Notes: generated by a model from the letters alone, not told the origin. A stretch of DNA of 64,000 bases from Modicisalibacter tunisiensis (GCF_020148005.1 NZ_JAGXFD010000001.1:850825-914824); one strand, 5' to 3'; positions 9,167 to 18,313 are shown, counted from the first letter of the stretch. Numbers and translations: made by a program.

Positions 9167-9520
9167 TCAACTGCCGCGATAGGTCGAGTACCCATACGGC
9201 GACAGCAGCAGCGGCACGTGGTAGTGCGCCTCGGCGTCGGCCACGCCGAAGCGCAGCGGAATGCGGTCCAGGAAGCGCGGTGAGGCGCCCGGCGCCCGGC
9301 ACGCGTCCAGATACTCGCCGGCATGGAACAGCAGCTCGTATTCACCGGCCGTGAAAGCCTCACCCTCCAGCAGTGGCGCATCACAGCGGCCGTCGTCGTT
9401 GGTGTGCACTTCCCCCAGGCGGGTGCGCGTGTCGCCCTCCAGGCGGAAGATCTCGATACGCAGGTTGCTGCCCGGGGTGCCCCGGGCGGTGTCCAGCACA
9501 TGGGTGGTCAGACGTCCCAT
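9167..9520 (-). CDS. uraH: 5-hydroxyisourate hydrolase (transthyretin-like)
   Basis: A 117-residue periplasm- or cytoplasm-located homotetrameric enzyme that opens 5-hydroxyisourate to OHCU, the second step of urate breakdown. The family hallmarks are present: the N-terminal [14 protein letters not shown] with the active-site His, an internal Arg in LRIEIFRL, and the C-terminal YRGS tetrapeptide that distinguishes these enzymes from true transthyretins. AGGAG lies 9 bases before the ATG. It is 53 bases upstream of puuD and transcribed with it, and divergent from uraD. Confidence 0.95.
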   Translation of the reverse strand: MGRLTTHVLDTARGTPGSNLRIEIFRLEGDTRTRLGEVHTNDDGRCDAPLLEGEAFTAGEYELLFHAGEYLDACRAPGASPRFLDRIPLRFGVADAEAHYHVPLLLSPYGYSTYRGS

Positions 9521-9623
9521 CGGTCAGCTCTCCTGAAAGTCGACAAGTCGGCAGGGGCGCGATGCACGCCCAGCAGGCATGCAGACAGTTTTAGCGCGAC
9601 AAAGAGTACATTTCAAAATTTTT

Positions 9624-9631
9624 TTGTATAC
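9624..9631. promoter_or_regulatory. Putative GntR-type operator in the uraH-uraD divergent promoter
   Basis: The AT-rich stretch between uraH and uraD holds TTGTATAC, the same 8-mer as upstream of the GntR gene, followed by GTTAAC. GTATAC-centred palindromes are common operators of FCD-type GntR proteins. A third copy upstream of glyQ shows that the 8-mer alone is not specific. Confidence 0.35.
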
Positions 9632-9711
9632 AGTTTAATGGTTAACCTGTTCTACACTGGGGGCGTCGCACCGACTCACCCCGTTTGTCATCGCTATCAG
9701 GAGCCTCCTTA

Positions 9712-10239
9712 ATGACCGACGCGCTTCTCGACCCTCGCCCCAGCACCCTGGATCGTGCCGCCTTCGTCCGCCAGTTCGGCGACGTCTACGAGCACTCGCC
9801 GTGGATCGCCGAGCAGGCCTGGGACATCGGCCTGGACGCCCGCCACGACACCCCGGCGGGGCTCGCCGACGCACTGGCCGCGGTGCTCGACGCCGCCGAC
9901 ACCGAGCGGCAACTGGCGGTGATTCGCGCCCACCCCGACCTGGCCGGGAAGGCCGCCAAGAGCGGCGCCCTGACCGCCGACTCGACCCGCGAGCAGGCCG
10001 GCGCCGGGCTTGATCAGTGCAGCGAGGCCGAATACGAACGCTTTCACCGCTATAACGATGCCTACAAGGCACGTTTCGGCTTTCCCTTCGTGATGGCCGT
10101 GAAGGGCAGCGACCGTCACCGGATCCTGGCCGCTTTCGAGCAGCGCCTCGAGCATACCCCCGACGAAGAGCGGCGGACCGCCATCGAACAGATCCACCGC
10201 ATCGCCCTGCTGCGCCTGAACGACCGCGTCACCCGCTAG
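9712..10239 (+). CDS. uraD: 2-oxo-4-hydroxy-4-carboxy-5-ureidoimidazoline (OHCU) decarboxylase
   Basis: A 175-residue enzyme that decarboxylates OHCU to S-allantoin, the third urate step. Family motifs are the catalytic His in AHPDLAGKAA (about residues 73-82), the LTADSTREQAGAGL segment, GFPFVMAVKG, and the final RIALLRLND. The ATG at 9712 is chosen over the upstream in-frame codon at 9685 because CAGGAG lies just ahead of it and the family begins near here. It is transcribed divergently from uraH-puuD, with IclR downstream on the same strand. Allantoin-degrading enzymes are not in this window. Confidence 0.93.
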   Translation: MTDALLDPRPSTLDRAAFVRQFGDVYEHSPWIAEQAWDIGLDARHDTPAGLADALAAVLDAADTERQLAVIRAHPDLAGKAAKSGALTADSTREQAGAGLDQCSEAEYERFHRYNDAYKARFGFPFVMAVKGSDRHRILAAFEQRLEHTPDEERRTAIEQIHRIALLRLNDRVTR

Positions 10240-10350
10240 CGCCGCATTGCGACCCGGAAAATGGAAGCCGTTTCCGTTGGCGGCGGACAGCCCCGGCGGG
10301 AGTGTGTATCCTTGTGCGCCAATAGACCGAGTCGCAATGGAGAACGGGGC

Positions 10351-11190
10351 GTGACAGTAGAGAATCGACGCAAGCCGGTCGGTCGGCCGGCCGGGTCCGG
10401 CAAGAGCAGCGGCGGCCACAGCCAGTCGCTGGTGCGTGGCCTGAACATTCTCGAGGGCCTGGCGGCGGCACCCGGCGGGCTGGGCCTGTCCGATATCGCG
10501 CAGATCGTCGGGCTGGCCCCCTCGACCACCCATCGTCTGCTGCAGGCCCTGCACAAGCAGGGTTTCATCACGCACGATGCCGAGCTGGGCCTGTGGAAGG
10601 TCGGCGTCAAGACCTTCCAGATCGGCAATACCTTCCTCGAGGCCCGCGACTTCGTCGCCACCACCCGCCCCTTCCTGCGCAGCCTCACCCAGGACAGCGG
10701 CGAGACCGCCAACCTGGCGATCCGCGACGACGGTCTGGCGGTGTTCCTGGCCCAGAGCGAGTCCTCGCAGATGATGCGCATGATCACGCGCCTCGGCTCG
10801 CGGGCCCCCCTGCATGCCTCCGGCGTGGGCAAGGCGCTGCTCGCCTGGCTGCCGGACAAGGAGGTCGAGCGCATCCTGCAGAACCGCGGCCTCAACCGGG
10901 TGACGCCCAACACCCTGGACACCCCGGCCCGGCTGCGCGAGAGCCTGGCCGAGATTCGCCGCCAGGGCTACGCCTGCGACCGCGAGGAGCATGCCATCGG
11001 CCTCAACTGCGTGGCCGCCTCGCTGCACGACGAGCACGGTGCCCCGCTGGCGGCGATCTCGGTATCCGGGCCGGTGGCGCGCATCCCCGAGTCGCGCCTG
11101 GCGGAACTGGGCGGCATGGTCAGCCGGGCGGCCCGCGAGATCACCACCCAGATCGGCGGTCAGATGCCGCGCGTCGAGGACTGGTCCTGA
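10351..11190 (+). CDS. IclR family transcriptional regulator
   Basis: A regulator of about 279 residues. The N-terminal winged helix-turn-helix spans roughly residues 20-90 (SLVRGLNILEGL, LSDIAQIVGLAPSTTHRLLQ). The C-terminal IclR effector domain includes HASGVGKALLAWLP and the CDREEHAIGLNCVAA segment. The GTG at 10351 has GGAG 8 bases upstream and leaves a short basic tail (RRKPVGRPAGSGK) before the HTH; the frame is open further up to an ATG at 10261, with no ribosome site. Its place after uraD suggests control of purine or allantoin use, but the sequence alone does not show the ligand. Its stop codon abuts that of the convergent SDR gene. Confidence 0.85.
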   Translation: MTVENRRKPVGRPAGSGKSSGGHSQSLVRGLNILEGLAAAPGGLGLSDIAQIVGLAPSTTHRLLQALHKQGFITHDAELGLWKVGVKTFQIGNTFLEARDFVATTRPFLRSLTQDSGETANLAIRDDGLAVFLAQSESSQMMRMITRLGSRAPLHASGVGKALLAWLPDKEVERILQNRGLNRVTPNTLDTPARLRESLAEIRRQGYACDREEHAIGLNCVAASLHDEHGAPLAAISVSGPVARIPESRLAELGGMVSRAAREITTQIGGQMPRVEDWS

Positions 11191-12045
<855 letters not shown>

Positions 12046-12205
12046 GGCCGTCACTCCTGTGTGCATGGCGCGCCGTCTCCCTGGCGCGGCCGGTCACTGC
12101 AAGGTAGATGCGCCCCGGCGCCGACTCAAGCGGCCGGCGCGTGCCGAGACGCCTTGCGGCCGCTACACTAGCGCCCGACATTTTGCCGACCGCGAGGCCC
12201 TGCCG

Positions 12206-13237
12206 ATGACGTCCCACCTGCTTTCCGTCGATTCCCTCTCCCGCGACCACGTCGACCACCTGCTGCGCGTCGCCGGTCGCATGGAGCCCATCGCCCAGCG
12301 CCGCAAGGTCACCCGCGTGCTGGAAGGCGCGGTACTCGGCAACCTGTTCTTCGAGGCCAGCACCCGCACCCGGGTGAGCTTCAACGCCGCCTTCTGCCGG
12401 CTGGGCGGCAGTGTCTGCGACACCACCGGCTTCACCTTCTCGTCGATGGCCAAGGGCGAGTCGCTCTACGACACCAGCCGAGTGCTGGGCGGCTACTGCG
12501 ATGCCCTGGTCATGCGCCATCCCGACCAGGGTTCGGTGGCCGAGTTCGCCGACGCGATCAACGTGCCGGTGATCAACGGCGGCGACGGCCCGGGCGAGCA
12601 CCCCAGCCAGGCGCTGCTCGACCTCTACACCATCGACAAGGAATTCACCCGCCTCGGCAAGCACCTGGCCGGCGCCCACATCCTGCTCACCGGCGATCTG
12701 CGCCACGGGCGCACCGTGCACTCGCTGATCAAGCTGCTGTCGCTCTACGACCCGCTGCGCATCACCCTGGTGTCGCCGCCGGGGCTGGAGATGCCGCGCG
12801 CGCTGATCGACCTGGCGGCCTCGCGCGGCCACCGGGTCGAGGAACGCGAGAGCCTCGACAGCGACTTCAGCGACCTCGACGTGGTTTACACCACGCGCAT
12901 CCAGAAGGAACGTTTCACCGAGGAGTTTTCCGAGAGCTTCGCCGGGGTCTCCCGGGACTTCCACGTCGACAAGGCGTTTCTCGACCGCCACTGCAGCGCC
13001 ACCACCGTGGTCATGCACCCGCTGCCGCGCGACAGCCGGCCCGGCACCAACGACCTCGACGTCGACCTCAACGGCGACCCGCGCCTGGCGATCTTCCGCC
13101 AGACTGACAACGGCATCCCCGTGCGCATGGCGATCTTCGCCACCCTGCTCAAGGTCGAGGAGCTGATCGAGCAGGACCTGCGCGACGTGCGCTGGTTCGT
13201 GCCGAAGACCGTCGGCGTCGACGACCGCACGCTCTGA
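12206..13237 (+). CDS. pyrB: Aspartate carbamoyltransferase catalytic chain
   Basis: A 343-residue cytoplasmic enzyme condensing carbamoyl phosphate and aspartate, the first committed step of pyrimidine synthesis. Substrate-binding motifs are FFEASTRTRVSF (carbamoyl-phosphate loop, about 47-58), MRHPDQG, EHPSQALLDLYTI, DLRHGRTVHSL and HPLPRD. It is slightly longer than the 310-residue E. coli chain, with a C-terminal tail (RWFVPKTVGVDDRTL). The start at 12206 follows the -10-like region and begins the family alignment; the open frame upstream is spurious. No pyrI regulatory chain or inactive dihydroorotase (pyrC') gene follows, although the neighbours ruvX-algH-tonB-gshB are those seen next to pyrB in pseudomonads. 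Confidence 0.88.
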   Translation: MTSHLLSVDSLSRDHVDHLLRVAGRMEPIAQRRKVTRVLEGAVLGNLFFEASTRTRVSFNAAFCRLGGSVCDTTGFTFSSMAKGESLYDTSRVLGGYCDALVMRHPDQGSVAEFADAINVPVINGGDGPGEHPSQALLDLYTIDKEFTRLGKHLAGAHILLTGDLRHGRTVHSLIKLLSLYDPLRITLVSPPGLEMPRALIDLAASRGHRVEERESLDSDFSDLDVVYTTRIQKERFTEEFSESFAGVSRDFHVDKAFLDRHCSATTVVMHPLPRDSRPGTNDLDVDLNGDPRLAIFRQTDNGIPVRMAIFATLLKVEELIEQDLRDVRWFVPKTVGVDDRTL

Positions 13238-13256
13238 CGGCGGTCCAGAACGACGC

Positions 13257-13282
13257 ACGGCCGGCCCTTTCAGGCCGGCCGT
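13257..13282. terminator. Hairpin between convergent pyrB and ruvX
   Basis: A perfect 10-base inverted repeat, ACGGCCGGCC and its complement, with a 6-base loop. It is followed by a T-rich stretch (CTTGCTTT) on the plus strand. It fits the end of pyrB and may also serve ruvX in the other direction. Confidence 0.75.
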
Positions 13283-13321
13283 CTTGCTTTCTGGGCAGGG
13301 GAAGTGGAAAGGCGCGCGGGA

Positions 13322-13768
13322 TCAGCCGAGCGGGCGCGCCGGCAGCCCCTCCCCGGCGGCAAACCAGCTTTCGAGGATCAGCTGCGCGGCCAGGCCGTCG
13401 ACGCTTTCCTCACGATAGTTGCCGCGATGCCCCCGCTCGCGGGCGATGCTCTTGGCCTCGCGGGTCGAGCCGCGCTCGTCGACCATCTCCCAGGGCTTGC
13501 CGTAGCGGCCGTAGAGGCGCTTGCCGAACTTGCGCGCGCGCGTGCTCATGGTCGTCTCGCTGCCGTCGTTGTCGATCGGCAGGCCGACCACGAACAGGTC
13601 CGGGCGCCACTCCTCGACCAGCCGCGTCACCACGGCCCAGTCGGGAATGCCGTCGCGGGCCGGCAGCGGCTCCAGTGCCGTGGCGCGGCGGATCAGCTCG
13701 TTGCCCACCGCCACGCCGATGCGCCGGGTGCCGAAATCGAAGGCCAGGATCAGGCGTTCGCCGCTCAA
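13322..13768 (-). CDS. ruvX: Putative pre-16S rRNA nuclease / Holliday junction resolvase RuvX (YqgF)
   Basis: A 148-residue RNase H-fold protein of the YqgF family, involved in processing the 5' end of 16S rRNA and proposed as an alternative junction resolvase. The N-terminal FDFGTRRIGVAVGN holds the first catalytic Asp. VVGLPIDNDGSETTMSTRARKFG (read as VVGLPIDNDG followed by the conserved TxxTxxARKF region) and the DERGSTREA motif complete the site. Its ATG overlaps the algH stop by 4 bases, so the two are translationally coupled. It is the last gene of the gshB-tonB-algH-ruvX operon. Confidence 0.93.
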   Translation of the reverse strand: MSGERLILAFDFGTRRIGVAVGNELIRRATALEPLPARDGIPDWAVVTRLVEEWRPDLFVVGLPIDNDGSETTMSTRARKFGKRLYGRYGKPWEMVDERGSTREAKSIARERGHRGNYREESVDGLAAQLILESWFAAGEGLPARPLG

Positions 13769-14322
13769 CTGTGGCCTGCCTCGCCGGTCAGCAGGTTGAG
13801 GTCGATGCCGAGGATCCCGGCGGCGGCGTTGAGGCGCTGTTCCGGCGGCAGGTCGAAGATCACGCCGGGCTGGGCCTCGACGGTCAGCCAGGTGTTCTCC
13901 TTGAGCTCGCTCTCCAGCTGGCCGGCCTCCCAGCCACAGCAGCCCAGGCAGACGATGAACTGCTCCGGGCCCTCGCCGCGGGCCAGCGCCTTGAGCATGT
14001 CCATCGACGTGGTCAGGGCGATGTCGTCGGCGACCTGGATGCTCGAGTCCCAGGGCTCGGCGCTGCCGCGATGCAGGATGAAGCCGCGGTCGCGATGCAC
14101 CGGCCCGCCGTAGTAGACCGGCTGGTCCCGCGCCGGGCAGGCATCGGCATCGATGTCGAGCTGCTCGAGCAGGGCGTCCAGCGTCAGCTCCAGCGGATGG
14201 TTGACGATCACGCCCATGGTGCCGTCATCGTCGTGATCGCACAGATAGCTCAGGCTGCCGGCGAAGTTGGGATCCTCGAGATGAGGCATCGCCAGCAGGA
14301 AATGGTTGCGCAAGCTTTGCAT
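13765..14322 (-). CDS. algH: YqgE/AlgH family protein
   Basis: A 185-residue protein of the conserved YqgE/AlgH (UPF0301) family. The N terminus NHFLLAMPHLEDPNFAGSL and the mid region GVIVNHPL, YYGGPVHRDRGF and CLGCCGWEAGQLE are the family's signature segments. AlgH was named for an effect on alginate genes in Pseudomonas, but the biochemical role is not settled. It lies 14 bases after tonB and overlaps ruvX, in the conserved operon. Confidence 0.93.
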   Translation of the reverse strand: MQSLRNHFLLAMPHLEDPNFAGSLSYLCDHDDDGTMGVIVNHPLELTLDALLEQLDIDADACPARDQPVYYGGPVHRDRGFILHRGSAEPWDSSIQVADDIALTTSMDMLKALARGEGPEQFIVCLGCCGWEAGQLESELKENTWLTVEAQPGVIFDLPPEQRLNAAAGILGIDLNLLTGEAGHS

Positions 14323-14336
14323 GGGCCTCCCGGGCG

Positions 14337-15263
14337 TCAGCGCACGCCGAAATTGTTGCCTTTGCCGTACCGCCAGACCCGCGTGATGGTGAGGCTGTCG
14401 CGCGCACCCATGCCCTTGTCGAAGGGCCGGTAGGGCGCGGCGCCTCGCACGGTGTCGAGGGCGGCCTGGTCGAGTCGGGGCTTTCCGGAGGATTGTATCA
14501 CCTCTGCCTGGCGCAGCTGACCGTCGCGGCCGATGACCACGCGGATGCGCAGCTGGCCGTCGAGATCCGGCGGCGCCGGGTAGAAGCGGTTGCCGTAGGT
14601 TTCCACGCGCCGCGTCCAGTCCTCCTCGTAGCGCGCCTCGGCGGCCTTGCGGGCGGCGCGCTGGCTGGCATCGCCCTCGCCGCCGCCGGCCGGGGCGGCG
14701 TCGAAGCCGCGCTCGCGGACGCTGGACGTGGCCTGGGCCAGCAGGTCCCGGCCGCTCGCCGCCGACGCATCGCGCCGCGGTTTCGGTGGCTCGTCAGGAG
14801 ACGGCGGCGTCGGTGCTGAATCCGGTGCCGGCGCGGGCTCGGGCGCCGGAGCCGGGGGGGGCTCGGAAGGCGCCGCCGGTTCATCGGGGGCGGTCGGCTC
14901 GGGCGGCGGTGCCGGCGAGTCGGTCGCCGCGGGCGGCGGCGGGGACGACGCCGATTCCGGCGCAGGCGGCGAAGACGGCGAAGACGGCGCGGCGGGCGTG
15001 TCGTGACCGGCCGACGCCGGCCCCGAGGCCGTCTGCGCGGCCTCGGCGATGGCCCGGGCCGCCTGCGGGTCAACCGCGGGCTGGCGAGTCAGCACCACGT
15101 CGATCGCCGGCGGTGGCTCGGGGGGCGGCGGCGACCACGTCAGCCCGGCGACCCCCGCCAGCACCAGCGCATGCAGCGCCAGCGCCGACGCGCCGGCCAG
15201 CCACTGCCGATAGCGGCGGCTGACTGGGGCGTAGTCGTGCGGGTCGCTCACCGGCGCCGTCAC
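14337..15263 (-). CDS. tonB: TonB family energy-transducing protein
   Basis: A 308-residue periplasm-spanning protein that carries proton-motive energy from an ExbBD-type motor to outer-membrane transporters. A single N-terminal membrane anchor (about residues 20-41, ASALALHALVLAGVAGL) precedes a long Pro/Ala/Ser/Glu-rich stretch (about 45-165) that bridges the periplasm. A TonB C-terminal domain occupies about 225-308 (YPAPPDLDGQLRIRVVIG, GKPRLDQAALDTVR, RPFDKG). It belongs to the TonB3 type found next to gshB in pseudomonads rather than the exbB-exbD-tonB set; no exbBD genes are here. The gene is 15 bases after gshB. Confidence 0.88.
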   Translation of the reverse strand: MTAPVSDPHDYAPVSRRYRQWLAGASALALHALVLAGVAGLTWSPPPPEPPPAIDVVLTRQPAVDPQAARAIAEAAQTASGPASAGHDTPAAPSSPSSPPAPESASSPPPPAATDSPAPPPEPTAPDEPAAPSEPPPAPAPEPAPAPDSAPTPPSPDEPPKPRRDASAASGRDLLAQATSSVRERGFDAAPAGGGEGDASQRAARKAAEARYEEDWTRRVETYGNRFYPAPPDLDGQLRIRVVIGRDGQLRQAEVIQSSGKPRLDQAALDTVRGAAPYRPFDKGMGARDSLTITRVWRYGKGNNFGVR

Positions 15264-15278
15264 GGCCGCGTTCCCGGC

Positions 15279-16247
15279 TCAGTGACGACGCTCGGCGAGC
15301 CGCCGCTCGATGGCGTCTATCAGCTCGCCGGCGATGTCGGTGCCGCGCTGGTCGTCGATCTCGCGCACGCAGGTCGGGCTGGTGACGTTGATCTCGGTGA
15401 TGTAGTCGCCGATCACGTCGAGCCCCACGAACATCAGCCGCTTCTCGCGGATCACCGGCTGCACCTGCCCGATCAGCCAGTGATCGCGCTCGGTGAGCTC
15501 GCGACTCACCCCGCGACCGCCGGCGGCCAGGTTGCCGCGGGTCTCGCCGGCCAGCGGCACCCGCGCCAGCCCGTAGGGAATCGGCTCGCCATCGACCAGC
15601 AGGATGCGGGTGTCGCCGTCCTTGATCTCCGGGATGTAGCGCTGGGCCATGATCTGGCGCCGGCCACGCTCGGTGAGCATCTCGAGGATGGAACCCAGGT
15701 TGCGCCCCTCGGGGCGGACGTGGAAGATTCCCGAGCCGCCCATGCCGTCCAGCGGCTTGAAGATCACGTCGCCGTGCTCGGCGTGGAAGGCGCGCAGCAC
15801 CCTGGCGTCGCAGGAGACCACGCTGGGCGGGATGCACTGCGGGAACTGCTGGGCGAAGAGCTTCTCGTTGCACTCGAGCAGCGCCCGGGTGGGGTTGACC
15901 ACCAGCACGCCTTCCCGCTCGGCGAAGCCCAGCAGGTACACGGCATTGAGGAAGTGGCCGTCGACCGGCGGATCCTTGCGCATCAGGATCACGTCGAGCT
16001 CGGCCAGCGGCGTGGCCTCGGGCTCGTCCAGGGCGTACCAGCACTCGGGGTCGCGATACACCTCCAGCTCGCGCAGTCGGCCCATGGCGCGGCCGTCGCG
16101 CAGGTAGAGGTCCTCCTGTTCCAGATAGTACAGCGAGGCCCCCCGGTCCTGGGCGGCCCAGAGCATGGCCAGGGTGGTATCCTTCTTGTAGGCGATCGCG
16201 GCGATGGGGTCCATCACCACGCCGATCTTGAGGGGGCGTTGGCTCAT
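15279..16247 (-). CDS. gshB: Glutathione synthetase
   Basis: A 322-residue ATP-grasp enzyme ligating glycine to gamma-glutamylcysteine, the second step of glutathione synthesis. Diagnostic segments are the N-terminal KIGVVMDPIAAIAYKKDTT, the RKDPPVD substrate loop, FKPLDGMGGSGIFHV (ATP-grasp loop), the glycine-rich NLAAGGRG, and GLDVIGDYITEINVTSPTC. The ATG at 16247 matches the normal family start; an in-frame ATG 84 bases upstream would add an unrelated tail. It heads the operon gshB-tonB-algH-ruvX. Confidence 0.95.
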   Translation of the reverse strand: MSQRPLKIGVVMDPIAAIAYKKDTTLAMLWAAQDRGASLYYLEQEDLYLRDGRAMGRLRELEVYRDPECWYALDEPEATPLAELDVILMRKDPPVDGHFLNAVYLLGFAEREGVLVVNPTRALLECNEKLFAQQFPQCIPPSVVSCDARVLRAFHAEHGDVIFKPLDGMGGSGIFHVRPEGRNLGSILEMLTERGRRQIMAQRYIPEIKDGDTRILLVDGEPIPYGLARVPLAGETRGNLAAGGRGVSRELTERDHWLIGQVQPVIREKRLMFVGLDVIGDYITEINVTSPTCVREIDDQRGTDIAGELIDAIERRLAERRH

Positions 16248-16391
16248 CGGTCTACTCGTCGGCGCCGGATCGGTCCGGCGGGAAATGATGGCTTGCAGTA
16301 TGCCGCAGGCCGGCGGCGGACTCCAAGGCACCCGCCGCCGTCACTCGGGTTATCACAGACAGCGGCCGTATGACTCAGGCCGGCCCGGGCA

Positions 16392-16470
16392 ACAGGTCCA
16401 CGGGGGCGCTATGAACCCCTCCATGGGCGCTACTTTGGCCATCCATGGCCCAAACCCCTCTACGACCTGT
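16392..16470 (+). repeat. Intergenic repeat with ACAGGTC/GACCTGT ends, copy A
   Basis: A 79-base element between gshB and the S1-domain gene. It begins ACAGGTCC and ends CGACCTGT. The core is GGGGGCGCT, TGAACCCCTCC, TGGGCGCTAC and GGCCATCCATGGCC. A second, opposite-facing copy lies at 22382-22464 with most bases conserved. The ends form an inverted repeat and the core is itself partly palindromic, as in small non-coding mobile repeats. Confidence 0.8.
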
Positions 16471-16529
16471 TCCCGGCTCCGTCGAAATGGGCCAACTGCA
16501 ATAGCCCGGCTACCGGCCCACCACGGGCT

Positions 16530-17270
16530 TCACCGGGCGTCGCCGGATGGAGTCCCGTCGTCGACGCGGTGGATACCGTCGGCCTCGAGCCGGATGCGGC
16601 GCTGCTTGTAGAGTCCGCCGATCGCCTCCTTGAAGGCGCTCTTGCTGACCCCCAGCCGGGCCTTGACCACCGCCGCCGGGCTCTTGTCGGTGAGCGCCAG
16701 GAAGCCGTCGCCCTCGTCCAGCGCGGCCAGCACCCGCTCGCGGGCCTGGTCGCGCCGCGCCCCGCCCAGCGGCGCCAGCGACAGGTCGAGCCGCCCGTCC
16801 TCGCGGACCCGGCGGACATAGCCGTCGAGCCGCTCGCCGCGCCGCAGGGCCCGGGGCAGGTCGTCCTGATAGAGCAGCCCCCAGACGCGATGCTCGACCA
16901 CCGCCTTGACGCCCAGCGGTGTACGGTCGGCAACGACCAGCGTCACCGCATCGCCCGGCGCCAGGTCGTCGCCGGTGTCGGCGATGAAGCGATTGAGGCG
17001 CATCGAGGCCACCGGGCGGCTGCGTTCGTCGACGTTGATCTTCACCAGCACATGGCGCCCCGCCTCGGGCCGGCCGACCTGCTCGCCGAAGGGCAGCAGC
17101 AGGTCCTTGGGACGCCCCCAGTCGAGAAAGGCGCCGCTGTCGTTGACGCTGACCACGCGCAGCCAGGCGACCTCGCCGATCGCCGGGTGCGGCGCTCGGG
17201 AGTCGGCATCGGCATGTCGCGGGGTGTCGGCAGCGGCGGAAGGCGGGCGCGAAGGGGCGCGTCGGGACAT
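16530..17270 (-). CDS. S1-like RNA-binding protein (CvfB/YitL family)
   Basis: A 246-residue protein resembling the CvfB/YitL family: repeated S1-type beta-barrel domains followed by a winged helix. After a disordered Ala/Arg/Pro leader (about 1-30), an S1-like unit reads EVAWLRVVSVNDSGAFLDWG and KDLLLPFGEQ. A second contains AVTLVVADRTPLGVKAVVEH with GLLYQDDL, and a third has ERLDGYVRRVREDGRLDLSL. The C-terminal LGVSKSAFKEAIGGLYKQRRI is the winged-helix part. The start at 17270 is chosen because the codons upstream (to 17312) look unlike the family. The role is RNA binding of unknown target. It stands alone between repeat-rich gaps. Confidence 0.82.
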   Translation of the reverse strand: MSRRAPSRPPSAAADTPRHADADSRAPHPAIGEVAWLRVVSVNDSGAFLDWGRPKDLLLPFGEQVGRPEAGRHVLVKINVDERSRPVASMRLNRFIADTGDDLAPGDAVTLVVADRTPLGVKAVVEHRVWGLLYQDDLPRALRRGERLDGYVRRVREDGRLDLSLAPLGGARRDQARERVLAALDEGDGFLALTDKSPAAVVKARLGVSKSAFKEAIGGLYKQRRIRLEADGIHRVDDGTPSGDAR

Positions 17271-17373
17271 GACGGAGTACCTGCAAAGCAAGGGAAGGAT
17301 GGCAATGGCCATTATGCGGCCGGGCAGCGCCCGCGGGCAAAGGGCGTTGACGGCGGCGGCCCGGTGGCGAGCT

Positions 17374-17398
17374 CATCGCGACCGAAGTCGCTCCCACA
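17374..17398 (+). repeat. REP-like palindrome, copy 1
   Basis: CATCGCGACCGAAGTCGCT followed by CCCACA: an imperfect GCGAC..GTCGC stem with a conserved CCCACA tail, like the REP elements of pseudomonads and halomonads. It lies in a gene-free stretch (17271-17584) together with copy 2. Between them, near 17450-17472, is a related TTGTGGGAGGGGATTCATCC stretch that may be a diverged inverted partner. Confidence 0.75.
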
Positions 17399-17494
17399 GC
17401 ATCCGGCCGCAACGACCCTGACCAGGCCGGTCAGCCTGGTGGGTAGACTTGTGGGAGGGGATTCATCCCCGACGGCGGTGCCCGGCGGCCGGTT

Positions 17495-17518
17495 CATCGC
17501 GACTGAAGTCGCTCCCAC
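17495..17518 (+). repeat. REP-like palindrome, copy 2
   Basis: CATCGCGACTGAAGTCGCTC followed by CCAC, the same orientation as copy 1 and about 120 bases from it. No gene occupies the surrounding gap. Confidence 0.75.
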
Positions 17519-17584
17519 GGCCAGGCGCCGGATGAGCGACCTGCCGAGAGATCACGGCCAGCGCAGTCGTTTGCAGGCGCCCTC

Positions 17585-18313
17585 TCAGAGATCGCCGAAG
17601 TAATGCTGCAACAACGTCAGCGCCACCACCGGCGCGGTCTCGGTGCGCAGCACGCGCGGGCCCAGGGTCAGCGGCGCGAAACCGGCGTCGGTGGCGGCGG
17701 CCACCTCGGCCTCGGCGAGCCCGCCCTCGGGACCGATCAGCAGGGTCGCCGTGTCGATGCCGTCGCGTGCCTGCCAGGCGGTCGGGGTGGCCGGGTGCAG
17801 CACCAGGCGCAGCGTCTCGTCGCGCACGGCGAGCCAGGCGGCGAGCGTCATCGGCGGATGCACCGGCGGCACGGTGGCACGCCCGCACTGCTCGCAGGCA
17901 CTCGCCGCCACGCCGCGCCAGTGGGCCAGCTTCTTCGCCTCGCGCTCGCCCTTGAGGCGCACGTCGCCGTGATCGGTGTAGAGCGGGGTGATCGCCGCCA
18001 CGCCCAGCTCGACGGCCTTCTGGATGGCGTAGTCCATGCGATCGCCCTTGGAGATCGCCTGACCCAGGTGCACGGCCAGCGGCGACTCGCCGGCTCCCGG
18101 CGCGACCGTGTCGACCCGCGCCACGACCCGCTTGCGGCCGACCTCGACGAGCTCGGCGGCGGCCTCGAGCCCCCGGCCGTCGAACAGCGTCAGCCGCGCG
18201 CCCTCGCGCAGGCGCAGTACCGCCGCCACGTGGCGTGCCGCACTGTCGGGCAGGGTCAGGGCATCACCGGGGTGCAGCGTGGCATCGACATGAATTCGCG
18301 GGCCGGGCGTCAC
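17585..18313 (-). CDS. rsmE: 16S rRNA (uracil-1498-N3)-methyltransferase
   Basis: A 242-residue SPOUT-class methyltransferase that methylates U1498 of 16S rRNA with S-adenosylmethionine. An N-terminal PUA-like domain (SAARHVAAVLRLREGARLTLFDG) is followed by the knotted SPOUT domain. Its motifs are QAISKGDRMDYAIQKAVELG, ITPLYTDH, ACEQCGR, LLIGPEGGL and LGPRVLRTETAPVVAL. The start codon is GTG at 18313. It is 98 bases downstream of secB on the same strand. Confidence 0.94.
   Translation of the reverse strand: MTPGPRIHVDATLHPGDALTLPDSAARHVAAVLRLREGARLTLFDGRGLEAAAELVEVGRKRVVARVDTVAPGAGESPLAVHLGQAISKGDRMDYAIQKAVELGVAAITPLYTDHGDVRLKGEREAKKLAHWRGVAASACEQCGRATVPPVHPPMTLAAWLAVRDETLRLVLHPATPTAWQARDGIDTATLLIGPEGGLAEAEVAAATDAGFAPLTLGPRVLRTETAPVVALTLLQHYFGDL

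Noticed and set aside
14493..15223. Ala/Arg-rich plus-strand frames across tonB
   Set aside because: These are shadows of the Pro-rich TonB linker; the minus-strand frame has the anchor and the TonB C-terminal domain.
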